Below, one piece after another: positions 1 through 12,217 of a stretch of DNA of 64,000 nucleotides; position 1 is the first letter of the stretch, and the number at the start of each line of letters is the position of its first letter. The stretch comes from Pseudoscleropodium purum (taxonomy: Eukaryota; Streptophyta; Bryopsida; Hypnales; Brachytheciaceae). The stretch spans positions 25,463,063 to 25,527,062 of the forward strand of contig OZ017795.1 in the NCBI GenBank assembly GCA_963969395.1. Direction: 5' to 3'. The notes under the pieces are model-generated. The model was given only the letters and a program-made list of their open reading frames with translations. It was not told the DNA's origin and made no database searches. The translations under genes and the position numbers were made by a program.

Positions 1-1983
1 TTTTTTGTTTCAAATTCTTGGAAGATAGAGATAAAAACTAGTAATAGAGATTTATGTAGCAATGGAGATCTTCCTACTCACATAGCAACTTCAACAAATT
101 CAAGTTAGAGCACTGAAAGTAATTACCAAAATTCATCTATATTTGTTATTTACTTCAATTCTTAATCTCTTATATGCCAAAATTCCTTTGAGATCATTTG
201 AGACCTTGATTTTTGCACTTTATCTTCAATTACTTTCTATCACTTGTAATCTTTAGAAGTCTATAAAGTATTTCAAGAAAAAGATGATTTCAAATAGTTT
301 TGCAATAAATTTGCTATAGTTTAGTCTCAACATAGATAATTCAACTACCTTCCATTACGTGTAGTATTCGCAATTTTACAAACATATAAATAAATTCATA
401 GTTTTGTTGTAGTTTTACTTATCTTGAAATTGATGATTCAATTAGTAGGTGCACTTGGCTAGCCAATCCGTGTAACTAGTTAGAGGAGGAAAAGGAAGAT
501 GGGAGCCATGGCCTCTTATATTATCTGCATGTCATCCACCTAGGCAACCTCACAAGGAGCATCAACGGAATTAGATTCAAGTAGAGATCTTTACACTCAT
601 CTGTGCAAAATGTGAGAAGTTTTTTGACGAATTGGACAATGTACATGAGCCTAATCTTATGCAGCGAGAGAATACTCAATGTAAAATTGTAGATCAATTA
701 TTGATAAAGTGATGGAAATATACAATCAATTGGTAGAGTGCTTTTAAGATTTTGTAGTATGTAGGCAAGTAGACTATGCTTCTAAAAGACTAAAAGAAAA
801 TATGCAATCATCATAATGGTATTGGCACAAATGAGGAATATTAGTCAATGAACTTACATGAATATGTAGCTTCTATCTTCTTTGCAACTTCTTGAAAAAA
901 AAATCTTATAACATAGAAGATTGGATCCACATTCACCCAATCATGAAGCTTGTGCATTCTTGCTATCTTAGTCAATTTAGAAATCATGCCGTCTACAATT
1001 GTGCTATAGTGTTACATGTATTGAATGATGAGAACAATAATGTCAATCCTATGATTTCTAGAAGCATCAACCTTGGCCCTCGGCCTTAGAGGCACTTGTA
1101 TTGATAATGTTCCACCCTTATCAAATTTGAATTTGAACTCTAGCGCTTTAGTTGAGTTGACAACCATAGCAAACTTAGAGCAACAATTAAATGCAAATCC
1201 AATATAGTAATGTCTACGTGTGTATCTACTCATGTTAGCAACACCTCCGGAATAGCACCCATGCACCAATGCTCACAAGGTCTTATCATCCTCCAAAAGT
1301 CTCTTTTGAGGAACTAACTTGAAAGTTGGCAACACAAGTTATAGACAAAAATCACTTTTAGATTACTCAAAAATTGCAAAAGTAGTATAGACATCTAGTG
1401 AAAAGCTCCTAAGCATATTCAAATAACTAAACAAACAAGATATTCAACTACAATAGGAGATATTTCAAGAAAAACTCAACTACAACAAAGAATAAGACTT
1501 GATTGTCCAAGAGAATGTATGTTTGACTCACGCTAATCAAGGTTCTCTTGTACAGGCAATTACTGGCCTTACAAGTATTTTGAGCCTTGCTTTGTGACCT
1601 CCAATGTATCCTTGAGTGGTATTTGAAGCTCTACTTGCTCACTAGATGTATGGAAGTCAAGTTCCAAATTATCCTCCTAATTACCTTCCAAATGGAGGTG
1701 CAACTTTTTACTCAACATTCAAAGGTCAAGCTATTAACGCTTTCAACAATACATACAACCTTATTGGAGTCAACAATATAAGAAATCAACCTTCTACACC
1801 TTCTAAAGTTCTAAGGGATATGCAAATTCTATTACTGAAGATGATAATGCTCTAATCTTCAATGTTAACAATTGAGACACTTCTAGATTCACGTATATTG
1901 TGACAACAATCATTTATACCTCCTCTTAAATGTAGTTGAATATAGAGTACAATATTTGTTTTATAATTATCTTTTGATCACAT
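1..1983. other. AT-rich flank with no supported gene
   Basis: No convincing coding region is seen. Short open frames exist, for example near 1646-1855 with a Tyr/Pro/Asn-rich start, but none shows a recognisable domain or continuity. This is the DNA into which the giant TIR element starting at 1988 inserted. It may hold old retroelement debris, which I cannot prove. Confidence 0.5.
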
Positions 1984-1987
1984 ATAG
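1984..1987. repeat. Left target-site duplication (ATAG) of the giant element
   Basis: ATAG directly precedes the left terminal repeat and is repeated directly after the right one (36322-36325). Four bases alone are weak evidence. The support comes from their exact position against the perfect 28-bp termini. Confidence 0.65.
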
Positions 1988-2015
1988 AAGGCCATATTCG
2001 TTAATTTGAGACAAA
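1988..2015 (+). repeat. Left terminal inverted repeat, 28 bp
   Basis: The 28 bases starting AAGGCCATATTCG are the exact reverse complement of 36294-36321. Beyond base 28 the two ends diverge, although both keep GAGAC-type motifs. Confidence 0.9.
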
Positions 2016-2251
2016 GTGAGGTCTCATTTTCATACAACTTGAAAATGTAGTAGAAAAAGCTCTACTTAAATTGAGACATTAGGGGAATATTGAGACTTTC
2101 AAATATCAATTTCCATGTGTAATCATTTACTTATTGTTTTGGAAAGTGGCAAGTGCTTATTGAACATTTAAATTTTGCAAAATTTTATTATGAATATAGA
2201 AATACTGCAATTAATAAGACAATAAAGTGAGACAATCCATTAAATTGAGAC
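2006..2251 (+). repeat. Left subterminal TTGAGAC repeats
   Basis: TTGAGAC occurs at 2006-2012, 2071-2077, 2090-2096 and 2245-2251, with a GTGAGAC variant at 2227-2233 and an inverted GGTCTC near 2020. The right end has GTCTCAA at 36186-36192, 36278-36284 and 36297-36303, so orientation is mirrored. Clustered short subterminal motifs are typical transposase-binding sites in plant DNA transposons. That role is inferred here. Confidence 0.7.
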
Positions 2252-2569
2252 TTGCATGTGTTTAGATTTAGGGTCTAAAGACTCTTTATTCCATATTGTA
2301 ATAAAAAGAAACATAATTATTTCTATCCCTTATGATTGTGCAATACATTTGCAAAGAATTCAAAAACATCATAATAAGAAAAATGACTTCATTGATAGAA
2401 ATCAGTAGTCATCCGGCGCTAGATTGCTTTTGTATCATAACAAACTTAATACATTCATATATCCATGTGTAGAGCTCAAAATATACAAAAACTAAAAATA
2501 ATATTTGCAACTATATAAACAACACTTCACTTATTTAAGTACGAATTCTTCATCCGTGGATTGAAGATT
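2252..2569. other. AT-rich left end without a gene
   Basis: This stretch lies between the subterminal repeats and the 3' end of the transposase-like gene on the minus strand. I see no ORF, RNA or clear repeat. Confidence 0.5.
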
Positions 2570-5330
2570 CTAACTAGTCTCTTCTTCAACCATAAAAGCT
2601 GCCAATGATGCTTTGATGATCTCAATTTGCTTTTTCGAAATTGATGCTCGCGGGTTTGTTGTTCCGTTTCTAAAACTAGGCTTCCATGCTGTCATAATAC
2701 AATCTGTATTCGACCATGTTGGAGATATTATTATGTCTTCATGCCATTGAATCCCTCCATTTGTGTCCCACCCACCATAAGTCTCCATGTCAATGTTTCG
2801 ATCCGAAGCTGGTGTCCAATACTGAATTTGGATTTGTTTTATGTGCGATGGATTTGGATTCGGCTTTGTAATCGCCCTTGCAAGCCAAAATGGCTTTGGG
2901 TCACCATCTGCAGGGCGCACTACAACAAATGAACCTGCATGCATATCACGTACAATACGAAATGAAGGTGGAGGACGATCACGCCTACGTCCAACAAAAG
3001 GGCGATCCTCTGCTTCTTCTTCATTCATTGTGCCATCTCTTTGCCTTCGGTCAACGTCGTCATGAGTGACTCTAGAAGTAGGCCAAAAAGCATCTAATAG
3101 CCTCTCGCACTTGTAGAGGTGCATCAAATGCAGCTCTAACACCCACCCAATACTTCTTGATGGGATCGTTTTTTTGTCTAAATTCTCCAGAGGCATCGTC
3201 ATTGGCCATTTGGTTCCAATAAGCAATGAAACCATTTAATCCTTTCTTTACCTCAACAAAGGCTTTAATTTGCTCCAGTTTTAGAGGTAGTGGACTACCA
3301 TTGGGTACGTTAGGACGCCCATCTTCAGTCTCATTCCACAACCGAATTCCTTTGCCATTTTCCGACAACCAGTCCTTGTCAGTGCAAAGGTCCTTATACT
3401 CCATTATGGGCCATCCATCAGAATTCATAGAAAACTTGAACTGTTGAGAAAAAGAATGACCTTCTAAAAAATTTCCACTTGTGCCCAAATATCCATGCAC
3501 AAATGTCTTGAAGTCCGGAACCTCCTCTATAAGATGAGGAATTACGGGGTGTGATTCACAATCCATAAATGATTTCATCAACTTCGGAAGTGTTGGGTAG
3601 TCATTCATTTTCAACTTCGTGCTCCATCGACCAAAAAGAGCATCGATGTCTTCGTGAGTATGCCCAACAATAAAGAAATTTATGTATACCTCCTTGAAAA
3701 TGCCTTTGTACACTAGCAAAGAGCAATAGGCAAAAACCCATCGGTTCTTGTTGTCTCCAAAGCAATTATCAAGCTGCAAAGTTAATATTGGTGGAAGAGG
3801 ATGAGCCAAAAGTGATTCATCAAAAGGGGGAAGTAGTGAATCCAAGCAAGCTTCTGAACCACTCAAAAGCGCCTTTGTTAACAAAGATTGCCCTTCTTCT
3901 ACTGAAAATAAATTGCGGGAAGAATTCTTTGGAGGTGTTTCTAAATCACGCAATAATTTTGCAATGGATCCAACAGTATGGTTTGAGTCTGTTGGAAATA
4001 TGTTGAGGCCATAGTGTGCATATCGGACATCACCATGACCATGTGCTATCATACCCGTCATAGCAATGGGCATCTTCATAAAAGGATCTATCGACTTGGT
4101 CTTGTGAGAGAAGTGTGGCGAAGCCGTCTTGGAGTGATCCATTTTGTCATGAATGATAGTGAGCATTTTGTCAGGGTATTTTTCAGATATATAACAATTT
4201 GCATAGTACAATTCTCTATGTGCCCTTTGGCCTACAAGGTGAATATTTAAAAGTGTAGACCACTTTTCTTGTGCAACCGAAAATGGAGTGCATGCACATC
4301 TGAGTTGCTTGTATCGATCACACAAGCCACAACGCGCAAAAGTATCTCCTCGAGCCTTTGGTGCATACTCTGGAAAAGAAGCACACCGAATGTTGCTCAA
4401 GCCACTAGATGATATTGGTTGTAAATTCAACATTGCATTGGCCTCATTGAGGATTGGCAATTGGTCACGCCAACGAAATGGTGATGGCAAAACCATTGCG
4501 GTCACTTTCTCTCCAGACTCCATTGTCCTAGTTTTATGTGGCATTTTGTCTGCATTCGACACAAGCAATGTCCGAAGCGTGGCAGTTGCTTGCAAGGTAT
4601 GTGTACGGGGTTTCTTGGACCCCGAATTCCCGTGCCCCTCTGCTTGCTTCCCAGCTCTAGCCATTTCCTTGTACCTATAGAAAGTTGCTTTTGATATACC
4701 GTGGATGGTGTACCAAGCTAGAGGACACACTTCCCTTCCTTTCAAGGTGATACAATCCTTGCCGTCATTGTCTTTGTGGATTTGCCGATGTACCTCAAGA
4801 AGACACTTCTTGCGGGCATACACTCCGTCATTCACATGAAGTTGGCACCGGATGGCTTGAATTTGTCCACATGGGAAAGGCTGTAAGCAATTTTTCACAC
4901 AACATGTTATAGTTGATACTTCAACAATAGACTACATTGTGAGGAGGGATTCCTTTTTGGGAGGAAGATTAGGCTCAAGCCTTTCACGCATGCTTTCATA
5001 CCGTCGAAGTCCTTTACGAACTCTTCTGTTCGCGGTAGACACAACTGTATTGTAAATGTACGTTTGGTCATGGTCATACAAACTGGCACCATTCAGAAAT
5101 ACTTGTTTAATGTGCCAAGATCGCATTGACCACATCCAAGAGGACGGAACTTCCTCTTCACATAAAGACTTTGCAATTTGAATGGCCACTCAATCATCAC
5201 CCAAAGGCTCTCCATTTGTATCGATGACGAGCTCGGGATCCACATTATAACAAATTGCATTTGCGACATCATCCCCAGCATTGTTTCTGATAGTGATTGG
5301 CATCGTATTCCATTTTGCTCAAAGAATTCC
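2570..5330 (-). pseudogene. DUF7869-type transposase-like protein, decayed
   Basis: The longest intact stretch is 608 residues (4898-3072). It holds IIHDKMD (residues 248-254), LQLDN (374-378) and GHTHEDID (412-419), a spaced acidic set that looks like an RNase-H/DDE catalytic core. A Cys-rich segment (CGLC, 190-193) and a further Cys cluster at the N-terminus suggest metal binding. I associate this layout with proteins labelled DUF7869 in plants and animals. The frame extends upstream through TAG (4932-4934) and TGA (5190-5192) to about 5330. It continues downstream, after a frameshift between about 3235 and 3075, to 2570. The downstream part encodes a C-terminal module (FVVVRPADGDPKPFWLA) usually joined to this core. 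Full length would be about 900 residues. It probably served as the transposase of the 34-kb element, which is inferred from position and motifs. Upstream exons are possible. Confidence 0.72.
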
Positions 5331-5674
5331 ATCACACTAAAAAACTCCTTCAGGTAGTGTAGGTACAGAAGTTGTAAACTATTCAGGTGTATGAAACGTT
5401 CTGCAAGAAAAAGTACCCAAAATATTAATTTAAATACACATCCCTTAAACAACTGATGATGCTAGAGTATTAGAAATGTATCATCAACTTGATGAAAAGT
5501 AAGAATAGATAAGATATAGATGGACTGACTCTAAAGAACTTAAAAATGTATCGTGTCAACTTTCGTCTAATGTCAAAAGTAATGTAATCTGATTTTGAAT
5601 AGTTTATTGTTGAGTCAATGATAAATACTATAAGCTTGCAGTAGGTCTAAGGTAAAAAAAGCCATTGGCACTTT
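5331..5674. other. Upstream region of the transposase-like gene
   Basis: AT-rich, between the minus-strand gene and the left inverted arm. It contains a diverged copy of the element's palindrome, centred on TTGAGTCAA (about 5602-5624). No further coding sequence can be assigned securely. Confidence 0.5.
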
Positions 5675-5765
5675 CTAAATGCTTCATAAACAGTCTTCTA
5701 ATATGATCAACTCTATATCACATCAATATACTGAGGTTCATATTCTAAATTTCTAGAATTGTTTA

Positions 5766-5788
5766 GTTATCGGTGAGTTGACGATAAC
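5766..5788. repeat. Diverged palindrome ahead of the 86-bp array
   Basis: A variant of the array palindrome with centre GGTGAGTTGAC, which lacks the intact GACTC core. It is mirrored at 28881-28903 in the right arm. Confidence 0.7.
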
Positions 5789-5846
5789 TTTGATGATAGA
5801 AAATAACATACAAAGTGATCATTTATATATTTCAGGCTAGCAATTA

Positions 5847-6375
5847 CAATTGATTATTGTGAAATGAACACACCCTCAGATTTGAATAAAAGTCATCATT
5901 GACTCAACGATAACTTTGTATATATTTCACAAAAGTTGATTATTGTGAAATGAACGCACCTTTGGATTCTACCAAAAGTTATCATTGACTCAACGATAAC
6001 TTGGCATATATTTCTCGATAGTTGATTATTGTGAAACGAATGCACCCTCGGATTTGAATAAAAGTTATCATTGACTCAACGATAACTTGGCATATATTTC
6101 ACAAAAGTTGATTATTGTGAAATGAACGCATCTTCGGATTTGAATAAAAGTTATCGTTGACTCAACGATAACTTTGCATATATTTCTTGACAATGGATTA
6201 TTGTGAAATGAACGCACCTTTGGATTCTACCAAAAGTTATCGTTGACTCAATGATAACTTTGGATATAGTTCACAACAGTTGATTATTGTGAAATGAATG
6301 CACCTTTGAATTCTACTAAAAGTTATCGTTGACTCAATGATAACTTTGCATATTTTTCACGACAGTTGATTATAA
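5847..6375 (+). repeat. 86-bp tandem array with a 23-bp palindrome (left arm)
   Basis: Six units of 85-87 bp. Each carries GTTATCGTTGA, then C, then the mirror half TCAACGATAAC, or a one- or two-base variant. Palindromes begin at 5892, 5978, 6065, 6150, 6236 and 6322. The linker contains TTGATTATTGTGAAATGAA followed by a GCACC block. The centre TTGACTCAA holds GACTC (a GANTC site) and TGACTCA (a bZIP/GCN4-like core). Function is unknown. A protein-binding array is the simplest reading. Confidence 0.93.
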
Positions 6376-6419
6376 CTAATACAAAGCAGTATACCTCGCG
6401 ATTATAACATTCAAAAACA

Positions 6420-7400
6420 CAATGCACTTCCAGATGGACCTAACATGGGTTCTTTTCACACAAATTTTGCTTCAACAACATCTACATGGGGCTACATGAC
6501 CAAAGACTCTTTTCCGGTTGAGAAAATATGAGGAAGCGTATTTTGCAATTGGAACAATACAATGGACACCGCACTTCCTAACATGAATTCCTTTCATACT
6601 GATTTTGTTGGAGCGACATCCATATGGGGTTGCATGATCGAAGACTACAATGTGATCTACAAAAAATACGAAGTGTACTTCGCGCTTACAACAATGCAAA
6701 ATACACCACGCTTCCTCATGGACCCAACATAAAATCTGAATACTAATTTCTTAAGAGGAATATCTACAAGGGGTTGCATGACCAAAAACTACAATATTCT
6801 CCGCACAATAATTGAAAAGGGAATTTTGCAATTGCAACAACGCAAAAGACACTACGTTCTTCATACACTAAAAATGAATTCTTCCTATATCAATTTCATA
6901 AGAGCAGCATCTACATGGAGTTGCATGACAAAGGACTAAAATTTCCTCCGTAGAAAATATGAAGCGTACTCCAATTACAACAATGTAAAATACACTGCGC
7001 TCTCATGGACTCATCATAAATTCCATTCATACCAATTTCTTAAGAGCAACATCTACATGGAGTTGCATGACCGAAGACTACAATTTTCTCCAAACAATAA
7101 TTGGAAGCATACTTCGCGATTACAACAATACAAAGACACCACCTTTCCTCATACACCCAACATGAATTCAAGACATACCAACTTCAAAATAGCAACATGT
7201 ATATAGGGTTGCATGACCAAAGATTGCATTTCTCTCGGCGGAAATGAGAAAAGCAATTGTGACACTTGTGATTACAACATTGAAAACCTAAATGCGTCTC
7301 CTCACAGATTCAATATGAACTACTTCCACACCAATTTCTTAAGAGCAATGGCTACATGTATGCAGATGCTTCTATGTTTCAAAACAAACAACAACGGCAA
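6420..7400 (+). repeat. About 143-bp tandem array (left arm)
   Basis: Six diverged units marked by a TGCATGACCAAAGAC-like landmark near 6493, 6631, 6775, 6922, 7064 and 7210 (spacing 138-147 bp). Each also has ACATCTACATGG-like and CATGAATTC-like blocks. It follows directly on the palindrome array. Short ORFs inside are by-products of the repeat. Confidence 0.85.
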
Positions 7401-7429
7401 CACATTGGTAATGCTACAACCTATTTGAG

Positions 7430-9250
7430 GATAATGGCACTTACTCGAAACTCATAGCAACGTCCACGCTCGCCACTGAAACTGTCAAACTTGGGCCAGA
7501 AGATGTTGGAATACAATACGCCGCAGTCCGCAAGAGTACAAGAAAGCTCAACAAAGGAAAATGAACAAGTCAGCTACAGAAAGATTGATTAATTTTGATG
7601 TGAAATTGGCACAGAAGATGGAGGTTCCGGAGAAGGTAGACAGAGCTTCTAGAGAGTAGGCGCGGAAATACTTGAGCAAAATGTTCTGGATTTTTGTATT
7701 TCCCTCAAATTCCTCAACATCATTCCACATCGGCGTACAACTTCTCTGACATCACTTAACGCTTTGAGCAATATCAGCACATTCCTTGTCAGGTTTACAC
7801 CATTGGAGTGCGGCGCCTTTAGTATGGAATCAACAACAGATTTGCCAACATTATAATGTTTATTAATAGTGTATATATTTATTCACATTCTTTGGATGAT
7901 ATTTGATGAATTTATGAAGGGCTGACATACCATGAAACAATACTTCCCAACAGCTACACACTTAAAGTAGGGGGCTCAAAAATCATTCATCTAAAGAAAA
8001 CGATGCATTTTTATTATTTTCGTTATTTTTGATATTTCGTTACAATATAACAAAATAACAAAATAACAATATGACAAAATTAAAAAATTAAAAAAACAAG
8101 TATTACTCAAATAAATACTAAAAATAAAAAAAAATTTAATTTTAAACTTAAAATTTTAAATTCAAAATTTTAAAATTTATAATTAACAATATAATAAAAT
8201 AACAATGTAAAAAAATAACAATATAACAATATAATAATCATACTACTAAAATCATAACTCCCATTGTAATATTGCAAATGCTACCATTAATACTAAGGAC
8301 TACTGCTTGTTATGCTACGCATTCATTGTATCACATTGGTAAAATTATGATACATTTCAATAGAATGCATGATAATGATTTCAATAAGTCTTTAAAATAA
8401 TTATTTTAAATTTTTGATAAAAGTACTTTCAATTATGCATACGTAGATATCATATTTTTTCACAATGTGATATTTCAGAAATACAGTAGCAATTTGCATC
8501 ACCTTTGTAATATCACTTATTACAAAGAGTGATATTATAGAAATAATATAGTTGTTGCAATTAAGGTGATATTAAAGAAGATTTGTAGGGTGATATTATA
8601 GAGGTAGCAATTCCATTGCTTCTCTTGGCTTACATTTCTATGATTTTGTGCTTTTGTGAGTTTTGAGCTTTCATGATTTCCATTTTCAATTGCTATTATC
8701 AAATGATTTTGAGAAATTTATTCAATTCAAGCAATTTTGAATTTCACAACAATTAAGCTATTTACAAAGTTTTTGATATTTATAAGTTTTTCTTTTCAAT
8801 TCTTCAATTTGAGGTGCCATTCTTTGTAAAAAATTGAGTCAAATTTCTAATGCATTATAATATACATGTATCCCTCATAGTATTCACTATTGCATATATT
8901 TCATTCATCATTCCATAAATTCCTATTGTACATTTCAATATATGCTTACTTGTATAGGAAATTATACAAAGATTTTTGTAAATTTTAATTAAAGATTTAT
9001 TGAATTTTTTTCGCATTTCAGGTGGAAAGTGAATATGCTCAGCGAGACGTAGTCGGAATTGAAACAGAGTGTTTTTTTCTTTGGAAAATGACGGTGCTTT
9101 CATGAAAACACAGAGAGAACAAACAATTAGGCTGGCTCACTCAGCAAACTAATTAAATGAACCGGTAACTAAATTAATAAAATGAAATATGGTGTTAAGG
9201 CAGGTACCCCAAAAATCGCCACTTTTATGAATTGTGTCTAGTTATTATTG
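7430..9250. other. AT-rich part of the left arm
   Basis: No coding sequence is supported. The 8000-8260 stretch is almost pure A/T with short iterated ATAACAA-like motifs, and 8450-8600 has several GTGATATT-type repeats. Everything here is duplicated in inverse orientation at 25419-27239. Confidence 0.6.
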
Positions 9251-9480
9251 TTAGACTAGTCAAATTTTCATATTTTCCTATTGGCAAGTGAAAGGAAGTT
9301 CTAGTGTACTAAAAAACATGACACTTGGATACCATATGCATAAGTTATGGAGGGTCAAAGTTCTTTTTGGTAGATGTTCTCAAATCATTTATTCAACATA
9401 TGTACATATTGATTTGGGATATGTACACAAAGAGATGGTGATGGTTTTAAGTAGGGTGCAATTTTGGGTGTACTCACCTT
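9250..9480 (+). repeat. Arm segment related to 51285-51520
   Basis: This part of the arm resembles a single-copy region downstream of the U6 gene. Both share, in order, CATATTTTC, TTGGCAAGTGA, GGATACCATATG, GGGTCAAGG-like and CATATTGATTT blocks. It looks like a diverged dispersed repeat or captured DNA. Its function is unknown. Confidence 0.6.
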
Positions 9481-9681
9481 AGTTCTTTATATTGATGAAG
9501 TGTCCGGAATTTCCCAATCCTTAGAAGAAAATCCTCTCTACAACCCACAATCACCAACATGGGTAAGTAACTCCACAATAGTTTGTCAAGGACTTGGGAT
9601 TATAAATTCATTTTCAAGCTAATTATGTAATTATAAAGAGTGAATTATTATTGTTAGTAATTTTTTGAAAAGAAATAGGCT

Positions 9682-11152
9682 GATATAATATAAAATTAAT
9701 ATATAAGAGTGATTCCTTTGATACAAAAATTAGAGGTTGAATTTTTCAAGGATACACACACACAAGCTCACTTTTCCATTGTACAATTTGATGCAAGGTA
9801 AATGAAACTGTGACAAGCAAAACAGCCAATGTAGAAACCCAAGAAATGACACAACATAGTGGCTTATATCAACTCTTGACAAAAAATGTGCAATAATAGA
9901 GATTTGAGCTAATTAGTTAGGATTAGTGGCCACAATCAATGTCTTGATTGATGGTGAAGGAATAATTAGTAACTATAGAAGGAACTTCCATTTTTTTAGT
10001 ATAAATTTGTGACAAGAAAGGAACTTTTTTATTCCTTCATATCATGGTCATGTTAGAGAATATTGTGACTATTGTAGGTGGTGAGATGACCATTATACAT
10101 ACACTTTGGGGGGGGTTGGGGGATCGTCTAAGGATTGTTTTGGGCTAATTGGGCAACAAACTTCAAAAAAATTATAACAAATTCATACTTTGTAAAAGAA
10201 AAATTTTTTTTTTCTCCATTTTCCACATATGTCTTTATATAGAATTTTTTTTTTTAAATTCAATAATGTCAACAAAGGAAACCAATCATTCTGCATGTTA
10301 TAGGTTGATGTATCTATTCATGAACCCTTAGATGTTGAGGGAATAATTAACATATTTGCATTGCTTCTAAGAGTCATTTGATAATAAGAAAATCTCATGT
10401 TAAGCTTACTTTAGGGTTAAGTTGTAGGAGGCAACCCATCCCTAACTAACACCTCATTCTAGCAATGTAAGCTATTTTCTTTTTGTGTAGAACACAAAAG
10501 TGATGACTAATTATGGCACATTTCCCAATGCAATTGTGGCTCATTATAATTGGCTAACAAGACTATCAATATTGCAAACACCCTTGGTGAATTTTGCAAC
10601 CAGCCCTTAGTTGGAAAGAGGAAGGTCTATATCACTGGCATGCAAGAAAGCCTATCTTCCACTAAAAAATTCTTAGTGATTTTGTGTTGTAGAAAAAAAA
10701 TCCAGAAAATTATGCATACCTTTTGTTGCCTATTTTTACACATGTGAAAATTTAGCCTATGAAGAAACCCGCCCTACAAGTAGCCTTTCGAGGTTGACAA
10801 CAAAGTAGGTCCTAGTGATGAAGCGATCCGTATCGTCCAATGAGGAACTCACGACGCAGATTAACCCTCCTCAATAAATTCCAGGGATGGAAAGTTATAA
10901 CTTAATCTATAACTTAGAAGCACTTGCAAGTACAGTCATTCAACTGACAACGCAACAAGGTATTGACAACAACAGATGCTACAATCAGAATGCGGAAAGC
11001 ACAAACCCAGAAACAGGGACAAATTTCTTAAGTTATAACAAGGAATGGTGAACTTCATTAATTAAATTGGCACGATTCCAGCTCCAAAAATTGTGACAAA
11101 TATGCACATAACGGTCAAAAATCTAGGACTGGTAGGCATTAACGATTACGAA
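9682..11152. other. Left part of the loop, no supported gene
   Basis: Unique AT-rich DNA just inside the left arm. Short ORFs at 10149-10331 and 10550-10747 show no recognisable domain. I see nothing else. Confidence 0.45.
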
Positions 11153-11503
11153 CTAAAGTGTTGGAATATCAAAATTGATGTTCAGGATCTCCCATTGTGC
11201 CCAAATTTTTTTCTCTCTTAAAATTCGCAATTGTAATCCCCCAATGAGACTCCAGATCGAACCCTCCCGTCCTTCGCAAACAACTTGAAGAAGATTGCCA
11301 TCGGGCTCAGCATTATAGATCAAACATGGAGGAGCTAGAAATTCACTGCCGCAATTAAACATGTGCGTTATTGTCCTCAGAATATGGTTGAAATCGGCCG
11401 GTTTGAACACCTGAATCGATCTTTGAAGGTATAAAATAGTTGCCTTTGAAGCTAGGTACAACCGGCTTGGAAAATAATAAGCTCGACGTAATTGCATTGT
11501 CAT
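11153..11503 (-). CDS. Hypothetical fragment in the loop of the giant element
   Basis: An open frame of 116 codons without a recognised domain. Downstream of its start (on the plus strand, 11520-11570) is a stretch similar to 9495-9560 in the arm (GGAACTCCGCAATCC against GGAATTTCCCAATCC). It may be part of a cargo gene whose other piece is 24304-24975, now separated by the 11.9-kb insertion. Both lie on the minus strand, but I cannot connect them by splice sites. Confidence 0.3.
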   Translation of the reverse strand: MTMQLRRAYYFPSRLYLASKATILYLQRSIQVFKPADFNHILRTITHMFNCGSEFLAPPCLIYNAEPDGNLLQVVCEGREGSIWSLIGGLQLRILREKKIWAQWEILNINFDIPTL

Positions 11504-12209
11504 TCGCTTTTTACATTGACTAAATGTCTGGAACTCCGCAATCCTTGGTGGAAAACTTTATCTCCACTCCCACTGAAAATAGAGTTTAGAGACCGTTGCA
11601 AGTGAATTCAAAGGCTTCCTTCACAATCTTGATGACTTAAAGCATCTACAAATTGCATAATGAGTGCACTGTCATCACATCAGAACCCACCCCCAACCAT
11701 AACGATAGGATACGAGTGTAGCAAGGGAACTGCAGGCAATCAAGTGTTCAAATCTCCCTCAAACATCAACACCTTTTTGTTACTCATTGAATTTAGGGTT
11801 GGAGAAAATCAACATTCCAGCACATTACATTACAAGCAAGGGGAACTACATCGCTCGAAGGATAGGACATCAGTTCCAATCAATCGAACTGCTTGAGAAG
11901 TAATCTAACCTAAGCATGTTCTATATGGAACACGAAACTTGTATTTGATAATAAACACACACCAACAATAATTACACACCAAAGAAAGTAGAATCTACAG
12001 ATTTGAATATACATAGATTCAATTAAGAACACAAAGTCTGCACATACTCCGCAAAGCCTGCATTTAATCCTGAAAAAGTTTACATCTTCCATAATAGCCA
12101 TCCAAATGGATTCTTCATAAAACTAATCTCCCAGTTGACCTTGTATTGACTACCTAGCCTCAACAACAAGTTTAATGTCGCCTAATCAATACTAAACAAG
12201 AATGTGCAT
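11504..12209. other. Loop DNA up to the nested insertion
   Basis: Short frames only. It ends at the 8-bp target site of the nested element. Apart from the segment similar to the arm (11520-11570) I see no feature. Confidence 0.45.
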
Positions 12210-12217
12210 CTTGTTCC
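12210..12217. repeat. Left 8-bp target-site duplication (CTTGTTCC)
   Basis: CTTGTTCC precedes the left terminus and is repeated without change at 24094-24101. A perfect 8-bp duplication is the signature of hAT and some other superfamilies (KDZ, P, Merlin-like). Confidence 0.92.

Larger units (their letters stand above)
5675..9681 (+). repeat. Left arm of a 4.0-kb internal inverted repeat
   Basis: This segment is the reverse complement of 24988-28994. Matching positions always add up to 34669, so no insertion or deletion separates the arms. The only difference I found is a C/T change at 5685/28984, beside the outer edge. Identity stops sharply at 5675/28994 and at 9681/24988. The arm contains a palindrome array, a second tandem array and 2.2 kb of AT-rich DNA. 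The arms are internal: 3.7 kb from the left TIR and 7.3 kb from the right one. Confidence 0.95.

Noticed and set aside
5847..6375. Regularly spaced palindromes as a CRISPR array
   Set aside because: The 'spacers' are themselves repeats, the unit is an 86-bp tandem repeat, and the window is plant nuclear DNA without Cas genes.
6472..9482. Five small ORFs present in both arms
   Set aside because: They are identical only because the arms are identical, fall in tandem repeats or AT-rich DNA and show no domain.
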